A stretch of 64,000 bases of DNA. Source: an uncultured Paracoccaceae bacterium. Its GTDB lineage: Bacteria > Pseudomonadota > Alphaproteobacteria > Rhodobacterales > Rhodobacteraceae. Positions 37,163-45,293 of the stretch are shown here, in pieces. The position numbers and the translations under genes are program-made. The stretch spans positions 248,001-312,000 of the forward strand of contig CANMPK010000002.1 in assembly GCA_947499725.1 (NCBI GenBank). Direction: 5' to 3'. Every line of letters starts with the position of its first letter. Position 1 is the stretch's first letter. A model generated the notes under the pieces. The model searched no databases and had not been told where the DNA came from. It saw only the letters and a program-made list of their open reading frames with translations.

Positions 37163-38428
37163 GTGAGCGCGCAGTTAAAAACCATAGAAGAGGCTCCTGC
37201 CCAAACGGGCGCGATTGAACGCGTTTTGTTGGTGGATGACAGCCGGTTGCAGAGACGTGTGCTTAGCGCCTCGCTTGAACGGGCGGGGTATGATGTGGCC
37301 GAGGCATCGAGCGGGGCAGAGGCCTTAGCGCTTTGCGCGAAAGTTGCGCCGGATTTGGTGTTATCGGCTTGGGCTATGCCTGAAATGGATGGGCTGGAGT
37401 TCTGCCAAAAGTTTCGTGCGCAGCAGGGCGAGCATTACGCCTATTTTATTCTTCTGACATCCAAGAGTGAAAAGGATGAGGTGATCCGCGGCTTAGAGCT
37501 TGGCGCGGATGATTTTCTGGTAAAGCCAATCAACGCACAGGAACTGCAGGCGCGGATTTCGGCGGGCGAACGGATCGTGCGCATGCAGCGCGAATTGTTG
37601 GAAAAGAACCGTGTGATTGGTGAAACGCTCAGTGAATTGCAGCGCGTGCATGACAACCTAGATCGCGATTTGATCGAGGCGAAGCGCCTGCAAGAAAGCT
37701 TGGTGCCCAATCGCTTGGTGGCCTATGAAAGCTGCCTGATTTCGCTGTTTCTGCAATCCAGCGGTCATGTGGGCGGGGATTTGGTTGGGCATTTTCCGAT
37801 CGATGAAACCAAGGCAGGGATTTTCTCGATCGATGTGTCTGGCCATGGCGTCAGCTCTGCCCTGATGACCGCGCGATTGGCGGGGTATCTGTCGCCCTCT
37901 GCGCCGGAACAGAACATCGCGCTTCGCCGATTGCTGGATGGCTCGGTGATGGCCCTACCGCCGGCAGAGGTGATTGGGCAGTTGAATGATCTGTTCTTGG
38001 AAGAGATCGAGACAGAGCATTATTTCACCATGATGCTGGGCGAGGTCGATCTCCTTCGTGGCACTGTCACGATTGCGCAGGCGGGGCACCCACACCCCTT
38101 AATCCAACGGGCCTGCGGCGCGATTGAGCAAAGCGGTCCGGGGGGATTGCCAGTAGGGTTGGTGCCGGGCGCACGCTATGATCAATTTGAAATCCAGCTT
38201 TATCCGGGGGATCGGCTTTTGATCCTATCGGATGGGGTAACAGAATGTCAGAACTTCGCGGGAAAAATGCTCGAAGAAGAGGGGCTGGCCCATATCGCCA
38301 AAACCCTGTCGGGGCGACGGGGGCAGGACTATTTTGAGAGGCTCATTTGGCACCTGCAAGAATATGCAGGCGCGCGCCGGTTTGACGATGATATTTCGGG
38401 CGTTTTGTTAGAATTTGATGGTACGTAG
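37163..38428 (+). CDS. receiver domain fused to SpoIIE-type PP2C phosphatase
   Basis: A 421-residue protein. A CheY-like receiver (about 20-135) is followed by a coiled-coil linker (about 140-175) and a PP2C/SpoIIE phosphatase domain (about 190-420: SIDVSGHGVSSALM, LILSDGVTE, DDISGVLL). Such proteins dephosphorylate anti-sigma-factor antagonists. Odd: the receiver keeps DD (25-26) and Lys in LVKP, but the phospho-acceptor position is Ala 69 (LSAWAMPEMDG). The start is GTG at 37163, overlapping a 13-codon leader frame in GTGTGA. Its last 21 bases overlap convergent nudix. Confidence 0.88.
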   Translation: MSAQLKTIEEAPAQTGAIERVLLVDDSRLQRRVLSASLERAGYDVAEASSGAEALALCAKVAPDLVLSAWAMPEMDGLEFCQKFRAQQGEHYAYFILLTSKSEKDEVIRGLELGADDFLVKPINAQELQARISAGERIVRMQRELLEKNRVIGETLSELQRVHDNLDRDLIEAKRLQESLVPNRLVAYESCLISLFLQSSGHVGGDLVGHFPIDETKAGIFSIDVSGHGVSSALMTARLAGYLSPSAPEQNIALRRLLDGSVMALPPAEVIGQLNDLFLEEIETEHYFTMMLGEVDLLRGTVTIAQAGHPHPLIQRACGAIEQSGPGGLPVGLVPGARYDQFEIQLYPGDRLLILSDGVTECQNFAGKMLEEEGLAHIAKTLSGRRGQDYFERLIWHLQEYAGARRFDDDISGVLLEFDGT

Positions 38429-38869
38429 CGCTTGACGCAGGAAATGCCGATCGCCCCAATTGTCCAGCTGATCTGCCGCCACTTCGCGTGGCATCCAAAC
38501 AGCGGTATGGCCTTCCTCTAGGGGCGGGCCAAGGCGATGCACAGGGCGGGCTGCGTAAATCGTGCAAATCTTATCGGCCCACATGTCGTAATCTGGCATG
38601 TAGATAAACCGGCGAAACGCGCCAAGGCGGCGCGGTTGGCTCATCACCCAACCGGTTTCCTCCATGACCTCGCGGTGCAGGGCCGGAATAGGCGACTCAC
38701 CTGGATCAATGCCGCCACCCGGAAGCTGGATTTCAGGGGGCAAATCAAAGGCCGATCGGTCCTCTTGCGTCAGCAACACATCATCGCCGCGCAATAATAC
38801 AACATATGCACCCGGACGACGCTTGTATCGCTGTCCTGCCTTCGGCGGGGTTCCAAACCGTTTCATCAT
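38408..38869 (-). CDS. NUDIX hydrolase
   Basis: A 153-residue NUDIX enzyme. The Nudix box GGGIDPGESPIPALHREVME continues as ETGW, matching GX5EX7REUXEEXGU. The basic N terminus (KRFGTPPKAGQRYKRRPGAY) and aromatic-rich middle (FRRFIYMPDYDMWADK) do not identify a substrate. Starts at ATG 38869 or the next codon, also ATG. Its end overlaps the phosphatase gene by 21 bases, tail to tail. Confidence 0.87.
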   Translation of the reverse strand: MMKRFGTPPKAGQRYKRRPGAYVVLLRGDDVLLTQEDRSAFDLPPEIQLPGGGIDPGESPIPALHREVMEETGWVMSQPRRLGAFRRFIYMPDYDMWADKICTIYAARPVHRLGPPLEEGHTAVWMPREVAADQLDNWGDRHFLRQALRTIKF

Positions 38870-38948
38870 ACGCTAATGGCCCTTTTCACGCGACTTGCCG
38901 CACCTATATAGCTGCGGTATGCCAAGTTAAGGCCTGTAAGGAAACCCC

Positions 38949-39938
38949 ATGACGCTCGGACAAAAAATTGCTTGGGACGACACGGTTCTGCCGTTCCAAT
39001 TGGACAACTCTGATATTCGCGGACGCGTAGCGCGTCTGGATGGGGTACTGCACGGTATTCTCAAGCAACACGCCTATCCAGCCACGGTCGAAGCCTTGGT
39101 GGCCGAGATGGCTTTGCTGACGGCGTTGATTGGTCAAACCATCAACCTGCGTTGGAAATTGTCGTTGCAGGTGCAAACGAATGGTCCTGTGCGCATGATC
39201 GCGACGGATTATTATGGCCCAACCAAAGATGGCGAACCTGCACGCATTCGCGCCTATGCCAGCTTTGACGAAGAGCGTCTGACCGATGCACTGCCGTTTG
39301 ATCAGTTGGGCAAAGGATACTTTGCAGTTCTGATCGACCAAGGTGAAGGCACCAAACCCTATCAAGGCATCGCGCCATTGGCAGGCGGATCGCTGAGTGC
39401 AAGTGCGGAAGGGTATTTTGCCCAATCCGAGCAGCTGCCAACGCGTTTTGCTTTGAAGTTCGGTAAATCCACCGAGCCGGGTGTTGGGGAACATTGGCGT
39501 GCGGGCGGCGTGATGCTGCAAACCATGCCAAAGGCGTCGCCTTCTGTTTCTGGTGAAGGCGGCAGCGGCGATGGCGGTCTGCTGGCGGCGGCTGATCTTC
39601 TGAATGACGATGAGGAAGAAAACTGGAACCGCGCCAATATACTGCTGACCTCTGTCGAAGACCTCGAACTGATCGGCCCAAGCGTAACGCCGTCTGATTT
39701 GTTGGTGCGCCTGTTCCACGAAGAAGCCCCACGCGTGTTTGATGCACAGTCCGTCAAATTTGGCTGTACCTGTTCCGAAGAGCGTGTGCGCCAAAGCCTG
39801 TCGATCTATTCGGCAAAGGACATCGAAAAGATGACCAATGATGAAGGCCGTGTCACAGCAGACTGCCAATTCTGCGGCGCGCACTATGATCTGGACCCAA
39901 AGTCAGTTGGGTTTCAGGCAGAGAAATCGGCTGAATGA
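38949..39938 (+). CDS. hslO: Hsp33, redox-activated chaperone
   Basis: A 329-residue Hsp33. The zinc-binding redox switch is CTC (Cys 273, 275) and CQFC (Cys 306, 309); oxidation releases zinc and activates the holdase. The N-terminal domain has QVQTNGPVRMI and the GSLSASAEGYFAQSEQLPT block. A Ser/Gly linker insert near residue 200-215 is slightly unusual. It heads a run with a NUDIX gene and cca through 4-base overlaps. Confidence 0.94.
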   Translation: MTLGQKIAWDDTVLPFQLDNSDIRGRVARLDGVLHGILKQHAYPATVEALVAEMALLTALIGQTINLRWKLSLQVQTNGPVRMIATDYYGPTKDGEPARIRAYASFDEERLTDALPFDQLGKGYFAVLIDQGEGTKPYQGIAPLAGGSLSASAEGYFAQSEQLPTRFALKFGKSTEPGVGEHWRAGGVMLQTMPKASPSVSGEGGSGDGGLLAAADLLNDDEEENWNRANILLTSVEDLELIGPSVTPSDLLVRLFHEEAPRVFDAQSVKFGCTCSEERVRQSLSIYSAKDIEKMTNDEGRVTADCQFCGAHYDLDPKSVGFQAEKSAE

Positions 39939-40531
39939 GCGAGGTCGCCTCAGAACTGCGCGCGGCGCTTTCGCGCGCGGGTGAGGCGTCTTCAGACTTT
40001 GATCTCAATCCCGAAGTGAGCTTGCCCGAGGGGCGTGTTTTGCGCCCGGCGGGTGTTTTGGTGCCGATTGAGATGGTGGACGGTCAACCCATGGTGATCC
40101 TGACCAAACGTGCTTCGCATCTGAAACACCATCCGGGGCAGATTGCGTTTCCGGGGGGCAAGAAGGACGAAGGTGATGCTGATGTCGTCGCCACCGCGCT
40201 GCGCGAGGCGCAAGAAGAGATTGGGCTTGATCCGCAAAACGTCGAGGTTTTGGGAACGTTAGAGCCACATGAGACGGTTTCTAGTTTCACGGTTACCCCT
40301 GTTGTTGGCATGATCAAAGCGCCTTTTGCCTTTGCGCCAGAGCTGGGGGAAGTAGAAGAAGTGTTTCGTGTGCCGCTGAGCCACTTATCGGATATCAATC
40401 GCTTCTCGATCCAAGGCCGCCGTTGGCGCGGGCAACGCCGGTATTATTTCACGGTGCCGTATGGTCCGTATTACATCTGGGGCGCGACCGCGCGTATGTT
40501 GCGTGGGCTGTGTGAAAGGATGCAGGCATGA
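39935..40531 (+). CDS. NUDIX hydrolase, CoA pyrophosphatase (NudL-like)
   Basis: A 198-residue NUDIX protein. LTKRASHLKHHPGQIAFPGG followed by the Nudix box ending REAQEEIGLD matches the NuCoA/NudL subfamily, which hydrolyses coenzyme A and derivatives. Overlaps of 4 bases with hslO and with cca show translational coupling. Confidence 0.9.
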   Translation: MSEVASELRAALSRAGEASSDFDLNPEVSLPEGRVLRPAGVLVPIEMVDGQPMVILTKRASHLKHHPGQIAFPGGKKDEGDADVVATALREAQEEIGLDPQNVEVLGTLEPHETVSSFTVTPVVGMIKAPFAFAPELGEVEEVFRVPLSHLSDINRFSIQGRRWRGQRRYYFTVPYGPYYIWGATARMLRGLCERMQA

Positions 40532-41679
40532 AAGTCACTGGCGATTGGCTGACATGCGACACCACGCAAAAGGTTTGCCAGATGCTGGAAAGCGCTGGGC
40601 ATCAGGCGCTTTTGGTGGGCGGCTGTGTGCGCAATGCTCTGCTGGGCGCGCCGGTGTCAGACATCGATATCGCGACAGATGCATTGCCTGACACTGTGAT
40701 GGAATTGGCGAAGACTGCCGGTTTGAAGGCTCTACCAACGGGTATTGATCACGGCACGATTACGGTGATTGCTGAAGGTATCCCGCATGAGATCACGACC
40801 TTCCGTAAAGATATCGCCACAGATGGGCGGCGGGCGGTTGTGGCGTTTTCGACATCTGTGGAAGATGACGCGCATCGCCGCGATTTCACGATGAATGCGC
40901 TTTACGCCAAATCAGATGGCACATTGGTTGATCCTTTAGGCGGCTTGGCAGACCTGAAAACACGCCGGTTTGTATTTATCAATGAGGCAGCAGATCGCAT
41001 TCGCGAGGATTACCTGCGCATCCTGCGATATTTCCGGTTTCACGCGTGGTACGGCGATGCTGCGGCGGGGCTGGATCCAGACGCTTTGGCCGCAATTGCG
41101 GAACATTCCGCTGGAATAGAGACGCTTTCTAAAGAGCGTGTCGGCTCTGAAATGCTAAAACTTCTGGCGGCGCAAGACCCAGCTCCATCGCTTGCCGCAA
41201 TGCGTCAAACAGGGGTTTTGGCACAGGTTTTGGAAGGGGCAGTTGACAAACCGCTCGCGCCTTTGGTGCATCTAGAACAGATGGCCGGTGAAGTGCCTGA
41301 TGCTATCCGCCGCCTTGCCGCGCTAGGCGGGCAGGGAGCGGATCAAGCGCTGCGCCTTAGTAAGAAACAGGCGGGCCTTTTGGCTGATTTGCGCGAAGCC
41401 ATTGGCGCAATGACCTCTGCTGCTGAACTGGCGTATCGACAGGATGCAGATTTCGCAGTTTCCGTGATGCTACTGCGGTCAGCCGTATTGGAAATGCCTC
41501 TGTTGCCCAATATGCGCGCCGAGGCAGATCGCGGGGCTGCGCAGGTCTTCCCGATTAAAGCTGCTGATCTGATGGACCGCGCCAAAGGTCCAGCTTTGGG
41601 CGCCCTGCTGAAACAGCTTGAAACCGAGTGGATTGCATCTGATTTCACGCTGACCCGCGACGCGCTTCTAAGCAACTGA
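40528..41679 (+). CDS. cca: CCA tRNA nucleotidyltransferase
   Basis: A 383-residue class II nucleotidyltransferase. The head domain has LLVGGCVRNALLG and the metal-binding DIDIATDA, then RRDFTMNALY and the RIREDYLRILRYFRFHAWYG neck. It adds or repairs the 3' CCA of tRNAs (or acts as a poly(A) polymerase relative; the length fits the CCA enzyme of alphaproteobacteria). Coupled to the preceding NUDIX gene by ATGA. Confidence 0.92.
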   Translation: MKVTGDWLTCDTTQKVCQMLESAGHQALLVGGCVRNALLGAPVSDIDIATDALPDTVMELAKTAGLKALPTGIDHGTITVIAEGIPHEITTFRKDIATDGRRAVVAFSTSVEDDAHRRDFTMNALYAKSDGTLVDPLGGLADLKTRRFVFINEAADRIREDYLRILRYFRFHAWYGDAAAGLDPDALAAIAEHSAGIETLSKERVGSEMLKLLAAQDPAPSLAAMRQTGVLAQVLEGAVDKPLAPLVHLEQMAGEVPDAIRRLAALGGQGADQALRLSKKQAGLLADLREAIGAMTSAAELAYRQDADFAVSVMLLRSAVLEMPLLPNMRAEADRGAAQVFPIKAADLMDRAKGPALGALLKQLETEWIASDFTLTRDALLSN

Positions 41680-41715
41680 CTTGGCAGATCGTTCAGAACC
41701 GGTTAACCCGCGCCC

Positions 41716-42930
41716 ATGACAGAACATACCATCCTCCGCTTGGGGCATCACGGCGACGGTATCGCCGAAGGCCCTGTCTTTGTGCCGCTTGCCTTGCCGG
41801 GTGAGGTCGTCTCTGGCGATCTGAACGGGGATAAGCTGGAAAACATGCGCGTTGTCACGCCGTCTGATCTGCGCGTCAAAGCGCCGTGTCGGCATTATAA
41901 ATCTTGCGGTGGATGCAGCCTTCAACATGCCAGCGATGATTTCGTGGCAGATTGGAAAGTGGATGTAGTGCGCCAAGCCTTGGCTGCGCAGAATGTGGAA
42001 ACCACCTTTCGCCCGATCCATACTTCGCCTGCCCAAAGTCGCCGCCGCGCGGTGATTTCTGTGCGCCGCACCAAAAAGGGCGCGATGGCGGGGTTTCATA
42101 TGCGTGCCAGCGATGTGATCACCGAAATACCGGATTGTCAGCTGCTACATCCTGATTTGATGCCGGCGCTGAAGGTCGCGGAAGAATTGGCTATGGTTGG
42201 CAGCTCCCGCAAAGCAGAGCTATCTGTGACGGCCACGCTTTCACCAGAAGGTTTGGATGTTGCGGTTGCTGGTGGCAAGCCGTTGGATGGCCCGTTTCAA
42301 GCGCAACTGGGCCAAGAGGCCCAGCGTTTGAACCTTGCGCGATTGGCTTGGGATGGTGAGGTGATTGCAACCCGCATGCCTCCGTTCCAGCCTTTTGGGG
42401 CCGCGAAAGTCACGCCGCCTCCGGGATCGTTTTTGCAAGCAACCCATGATGGCGAGGCTGCCTTGTTGCAGGCCGTGCAAGACATCGTCGGGGATGCGGC
42501 CAAAGTGGCCGATCTGTTCGCGGGCTGCGGCACGTTTTCTTTGCCCCTTGCGCAAAAGGCAGAGGTGCATGCCATCGAGGGCATCAAATCCATGATGCAG
42601 GCTTTGGATCATGGGTGGCGTCATGCTGTGGGGCTGAAAAAGGTCACCACCGAAACCCGCGATCTGTTCCGCAATCCCGTCATGCCTATTGATCTGAAAT
42701 ACGACGCAGTGGTGATTGACCCGCCGCGCGCAGGGGCCGAAGCGCAAACGATTGAGCTTTCGAAATCTGATGTGCCTAAGATCGCCTTTGTGTCCTGTAA
42801 CCCCGTGACCTTCGCCCGAGACGCCGCGATTTTGCAGCGCGCGGGCTATGTTTTGGATTGGGTGCAGGTGGTGGATCAGTTCCGCTGGTCGAGCCATATC
42901 GAAGTGGTCGGCAGCTTCACGCGCGGGTAA
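41716..42930 (+). CDS. RNA uracil C5 methyltransferase (RlmD/RumA-like)
   Basis: A 404-residue class I SAM methyltransferase. The N-terminal Cys pattern in CRHYKSCGGCSLQH plus a later CQLL would hold a 4Fe-4S cluster; the SAM loop is LFAGCGTFSLP, DPPRAGAEA follows, and the catalytic Cys is in VSCNP. Family members make m5U in 23S rRNA (or tRNA); I cannot tell RlmC from RlmD, so no symbol is given. Confidence 0.9.
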   Translation: MTEHTILRLGHHGDGIAEGPVFVPLALPGEVVSGDLNGDKLENMRVVTPSDLRVKAPCRHYKSCGGCSLQHASDDFVADWKVDVVRQALAAQNVETTFRPIHTSPAQSRRRAVISVRRTKKGAMAGFHMRASDVITEIPDCQLLHPDLMPALKVAEELAMVGSSRKAELSVTATLSPEGLDVAVAGGKPLDGPFQAQLGQEAQRLNLARLAWDGEVIATRMPPFQPFGAAKVTPPPGSFLQATHDGEAALLQAVQDIVGDAAKVADLFAGCGTFSLPLAQKAEVHAIEGIKSMMQALDHGWRHAVGLKKVTTETRDLFRNPVMPIDLKYDAVVIDPPRAGAEAQTIELSKSDVPKIAFVSCNPVTFARDAAILQRAGYVLDWVQVVDQFRWSSHIEVVGSFTRG

Positions 42931-43016
42931 GGTCAATTTCTTGTGAAACGCAAAAGCGCGCTGGGCGGTTTTGTGGGAACGTGGTAGGTTGCGGGTGAGC
43001 AGTCAATGAGAACACA

Positions 43017-43508
43017 ATGCGTATCCTAGCCCTTCTTTTCATCGCCGTTTTCGCGCTGTCTGCGTGCAGCAGTAGCAAGTTTGAAACCTACAATGGTCCA
43101 GAAGTGACGCGTGTTCTGGTGTATAAAGAAAAGCGCAAAATGTATCTGATGCATGGCACCCGTGCATTGCGGTCTTATGATGTGGGTCTTGGGTTTGGTC
43201 CAACAGGGCATAAACAACGCGAAGGGGATGGCCGCACGCCGGAAGGCGAATATCGCATTGATCGCCGCAATCCAAACAGTGCGTTCCATTTGTCGATCGG
43301 GATCTCTTACCCGAATGCGGAAGATCGCGCGTATGCGCGTGCGCGTGGCTTTAGCCCTGGCGGAGATATCTTTATCCACGGCCGTCCTTGGAAATATCGC
43401 AAAGGTGGCGTGGATTGGACAGCGGGTTGTATTGCCGTCACCAACAAAGAGATGCAGGAAATTTATGCGATGGTGAAGAACGGGACGCCCATCACCATCT
43501 ACAAGTAA
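43017..43508 (+). CDS. L,D-transpeptidase family (YkuD) lipoprotein
   Basis: A 163-residue protein. A lipoprotein signal with lipobox LSAC (Cys 17) precedes a YkuD catalytic domain with IHGRP and the TAGCIAVTN active-site Cys. It likely forms 3-3 peptidoglycan cross-links or attaches lipoproteins to the wall. It ends 2 bases before the convergent CAP-domain gene; a second YkuD gene follows at 44.3 kb. Confidence 0.88.
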   Translation: MRILALLFIAVFALSACSSSKFETYNGPEVTRVLVYKEKRKMYLMHGTRALRSYDVGLGFGPTGHKQREGDGRTPEGEYRIDRRNPNSAFHLSIGISYPNAEDRAYARARGFSPGGDIFIHGRPWKYRKGGVDWTAGCIAVTNKEMQEIYAMVKNGTPITIYK

Positions 43509-43510
43509 AT

Positions 43511-44113
43511 TTATTCAGCCGCTGCGATCGCGCCTTCAAGGTCAGCTAAGTCAAAGCTTGTTGTGGTCGTGCTTGCGGTTGGCAAAACTGGAGCGATTTG
43601 CGGCGCACCCATGACGAGGGTCCACCAAATCTTACCGTTGCTTTCCTGATGCCAAGAGAAGCCCATGTGGCGGGCGTCTTTGTCCAGAATCACCGAACGC
43701 GGCCCAGCGTCATCCATCCATGCGCCAAGTGTTTCCAGTTCGGTTTCGTAAGTTTCCGAAATGGCCTCACCAATCAACCCGCCTGGGTAGCCCACACGCG
43801 CAATGCGCTGGATTGGGGAGGAACCATCAGAGCCGAAATGCCAAGGGCGGTTTTGGATCGACATATCCCGAGAGTGAGTCGCCGCAGCTGCAACAAGGCG
43901 TGGGTCAAGCTCGACAGCGACCAAGCCAGATGCTGCGCGCAGCGCGTTCACAGAATCCAACATGCGGAATTGAATTTTTGATTCGTCAGCAGCGCGGATG
44001 CGATAGAGACGTGGCAATGGTTGCCCATCTGCACCAAGAGGTGGGTTGCTTACAGTGCTGGTACAGGCGGAAACAGCCAGTAGAATTGCCATTAGGCTTG
44101 CCAAAATACGCAT
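43511..44113 (-). CDS. CAP domain lipoprotein
   Basis: A 200-residue protein starting at the ATG 44113 (an upstream extension would spoil the signal peptide). The lipoprotein signal ends in VSAC (Cys 17). The CAP/SCP domain shows LDSVNALRAASGLVAVELD, AAATHSRDM and WHFGSDGSSP, then IGEAISETY. Function of bacterial CAP proteins is mostly unknown. It lies between two YkuD genes, which suggests an envelope role. Confidence 0.87.
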   Translation of the reverse strand: MRILASLMAILLAVSACTSTVSNPPLGADGQPLPRLYRIRAADESKIQFRMLDSVNALRAASGLVAVELDPRLVAAAATHSRDMSIQNRPWHFGSDGSSPIQRIARVGYPGGLIGEAISETYETELETLGAWMDDAGPRSVILDKDARHMGFSWHQESNGKIWWTLVMGAPQIAPVLPTASTTTTSFDLADLEGAIAAAE

Positions 44114-44283
44114 GCTCGGCCCCTTACGTATGAATTTTAACGTCTCAGATGGTCTATCCGTACTGGCGTTGCGTTGAAAGCCCACATTGCTGTGAGTTCG
44201 GCCAAATGACGCTTGTTTGATTTGCGACTGCGACTTTCAAGTCATAAAGTCCTCGAAAATTGCACATGCATAGGGGCAATGAC

Positions 44284-44883
44284 ATGACGATTGAGAAAAA
44301 AGCAGGTGTGGCACGCCGCACATTTCTGACGACAGGGGCAGCGTTCTTGGGCGCGCCTGCGATTGCGCAAGACGTGAATAGCGCAAACACCACAGAGGTT
44401 GAGCGCGACTTGAACGAAGTTGTGCGCCGCAATACATCTAGTTTCCGCACGATGAGCTGGGAGCCGTTTTTCGACAACCTGAAGAACGGGGCGATTCTGT
44501 CTGATATCACCAGCCGCGCCGTTCATTATTGGGGCGAAGATGGGACGTACAAACTGTATCCGTCCTCTGTTCCATTGACCGAAGACCTCACGCGCCGCGG
44601 CCGCACAAGTGTTGTACGCAAAGTCGAAGGCCCAAGCTGGCGCCCAACGCCTTCTATGCTAGAGCGTAACCCAGAATGGCCGGAATATATCGGTCCGGGT
44701 CCAGATAACCCATTGGGAACCCACGCGCTTTACCTAAGCTGGACATACTATCGAATCCACGGCACCCACGACACGCGCAAAATTGGCCGTCGTTCGTCCA
44801 ACGGATGCATCGGTTTGTATAATGAACATATCGCCGAACTCTTCGGATTGGCGAAAGTTGGCACACAAGTGTTGCTAATTTGA
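44284..44883 (+). CDS. L,D-transpeptidase (YkuD), Tat-type signal
   Basis: A 199-residue protein. A twin-arginine-like signal (ARRTFLTTGAAFLGAPAIAQ) precedes a YkuD domain with the active site HGTHDTRKI...SSNGCIGLYN. Starts at ATG 44284, with GGGG 8 bases before; an upstream in-frame ATG exists at 44260. Expected to act on periplasmic peptidoglycan. It differs strongly from the 43.0 kb paralogue. Confidence 0.87.
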   Translation: MTIEKKAGVARRTFLTTGAAFLGAPAIAQDVNSANTTEVERDLNEVVRRNTSSFRTMSWEPFFDNLKNGAILSDITSRAVHYWGEDGTYKLYPSSVPLTEDLTRRGRTSVVRKVEGPSWRPTPSMLERNPEWPEYIGPGPDNPLGTHALYLSWTYYRIHGTHDTRKIGRRSSNGCIGLYNEHIAELFGLAKVGTQVLLI

Positions 44884-45029
44884 CGACAAATCGACGTTCA
44901 AGCGCTTTTGATCGCTCGATTGGGTTTGCAAACAGGTCGAATTGCTGTTTACACCTAAATCACGAGGTAAGTCTTGGGTGCTTGACGTCGTAATTGGTTA
45001 TGACGCAAGCGAATTTCTTGGAGGTTACT

Positions 45030-45209
45030 ATGAAAAAACTCGTTCTAGCAGCAGCTCTGTCTGCAGCAGCATCTACAGCATTTGCTGGTTCCCTGGCGGA
45101 TCCAGTTATCGAAGCACCAGTAGTTGTTGAAGAAGCAGCGTCTTCTTCTTCTAACTTCATCGTTCCTCTGCTGCTGATCGCAGTAGTTGCAGCGGCAGTT
45201 GCTGACTAA
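45030..45209 (+). CDS. small exported or membrane peptide, 59 residues
   Basis: Begins MKKLVLAAALSAAASTAFAG, a clear signal peptide, followed by an acidic Pro/Val segment (DPVIEAPVVVEEAA), SSSSN and a C-terminal hydrophobic helix (FIVPLLLIAVVAAAVAD). An excellent TTGGAGG ribosome site sits 7 bases before the ATG, and a strong terminator follows, so it is a short monocistronic and probably well-expressed gene. I do not know its function. Similar short proteins occur in other roseobacters as I recall. Confidence 0.82.
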   Translation: MKKLVLAAALSAAASTAFAGSLADPVIEAPVVVEEAASSSSNFIVPLLLIAVVAAAVAD

Positions 45210-45242
45210 TATCTCTTTCAGCGGCTTCGGTTGCTGATAGAA

Positions 45243-45272
45243 AAAGGGCGTCGCTTTCGCGGCGCCCTTTTG
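45243..45272 (+). terminator. intrinsic terminator after the 59-residue gene
   Basis: An 11-base stem with one G-U pair (arms 45244-45254 and 45259-45269), TTTC loop, then TTTTGCTTTT. Strong. Confidence 0.87.
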
Positions 45273-45293
45273 CTTTTCCGGCTTTGGAAAAGA

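Noticed and set aside
38904-39884. Open frame on minus opposite hslO
   Set aside because: Antisense shadow of hslO, which carries the Hsp33 cysteine switch.
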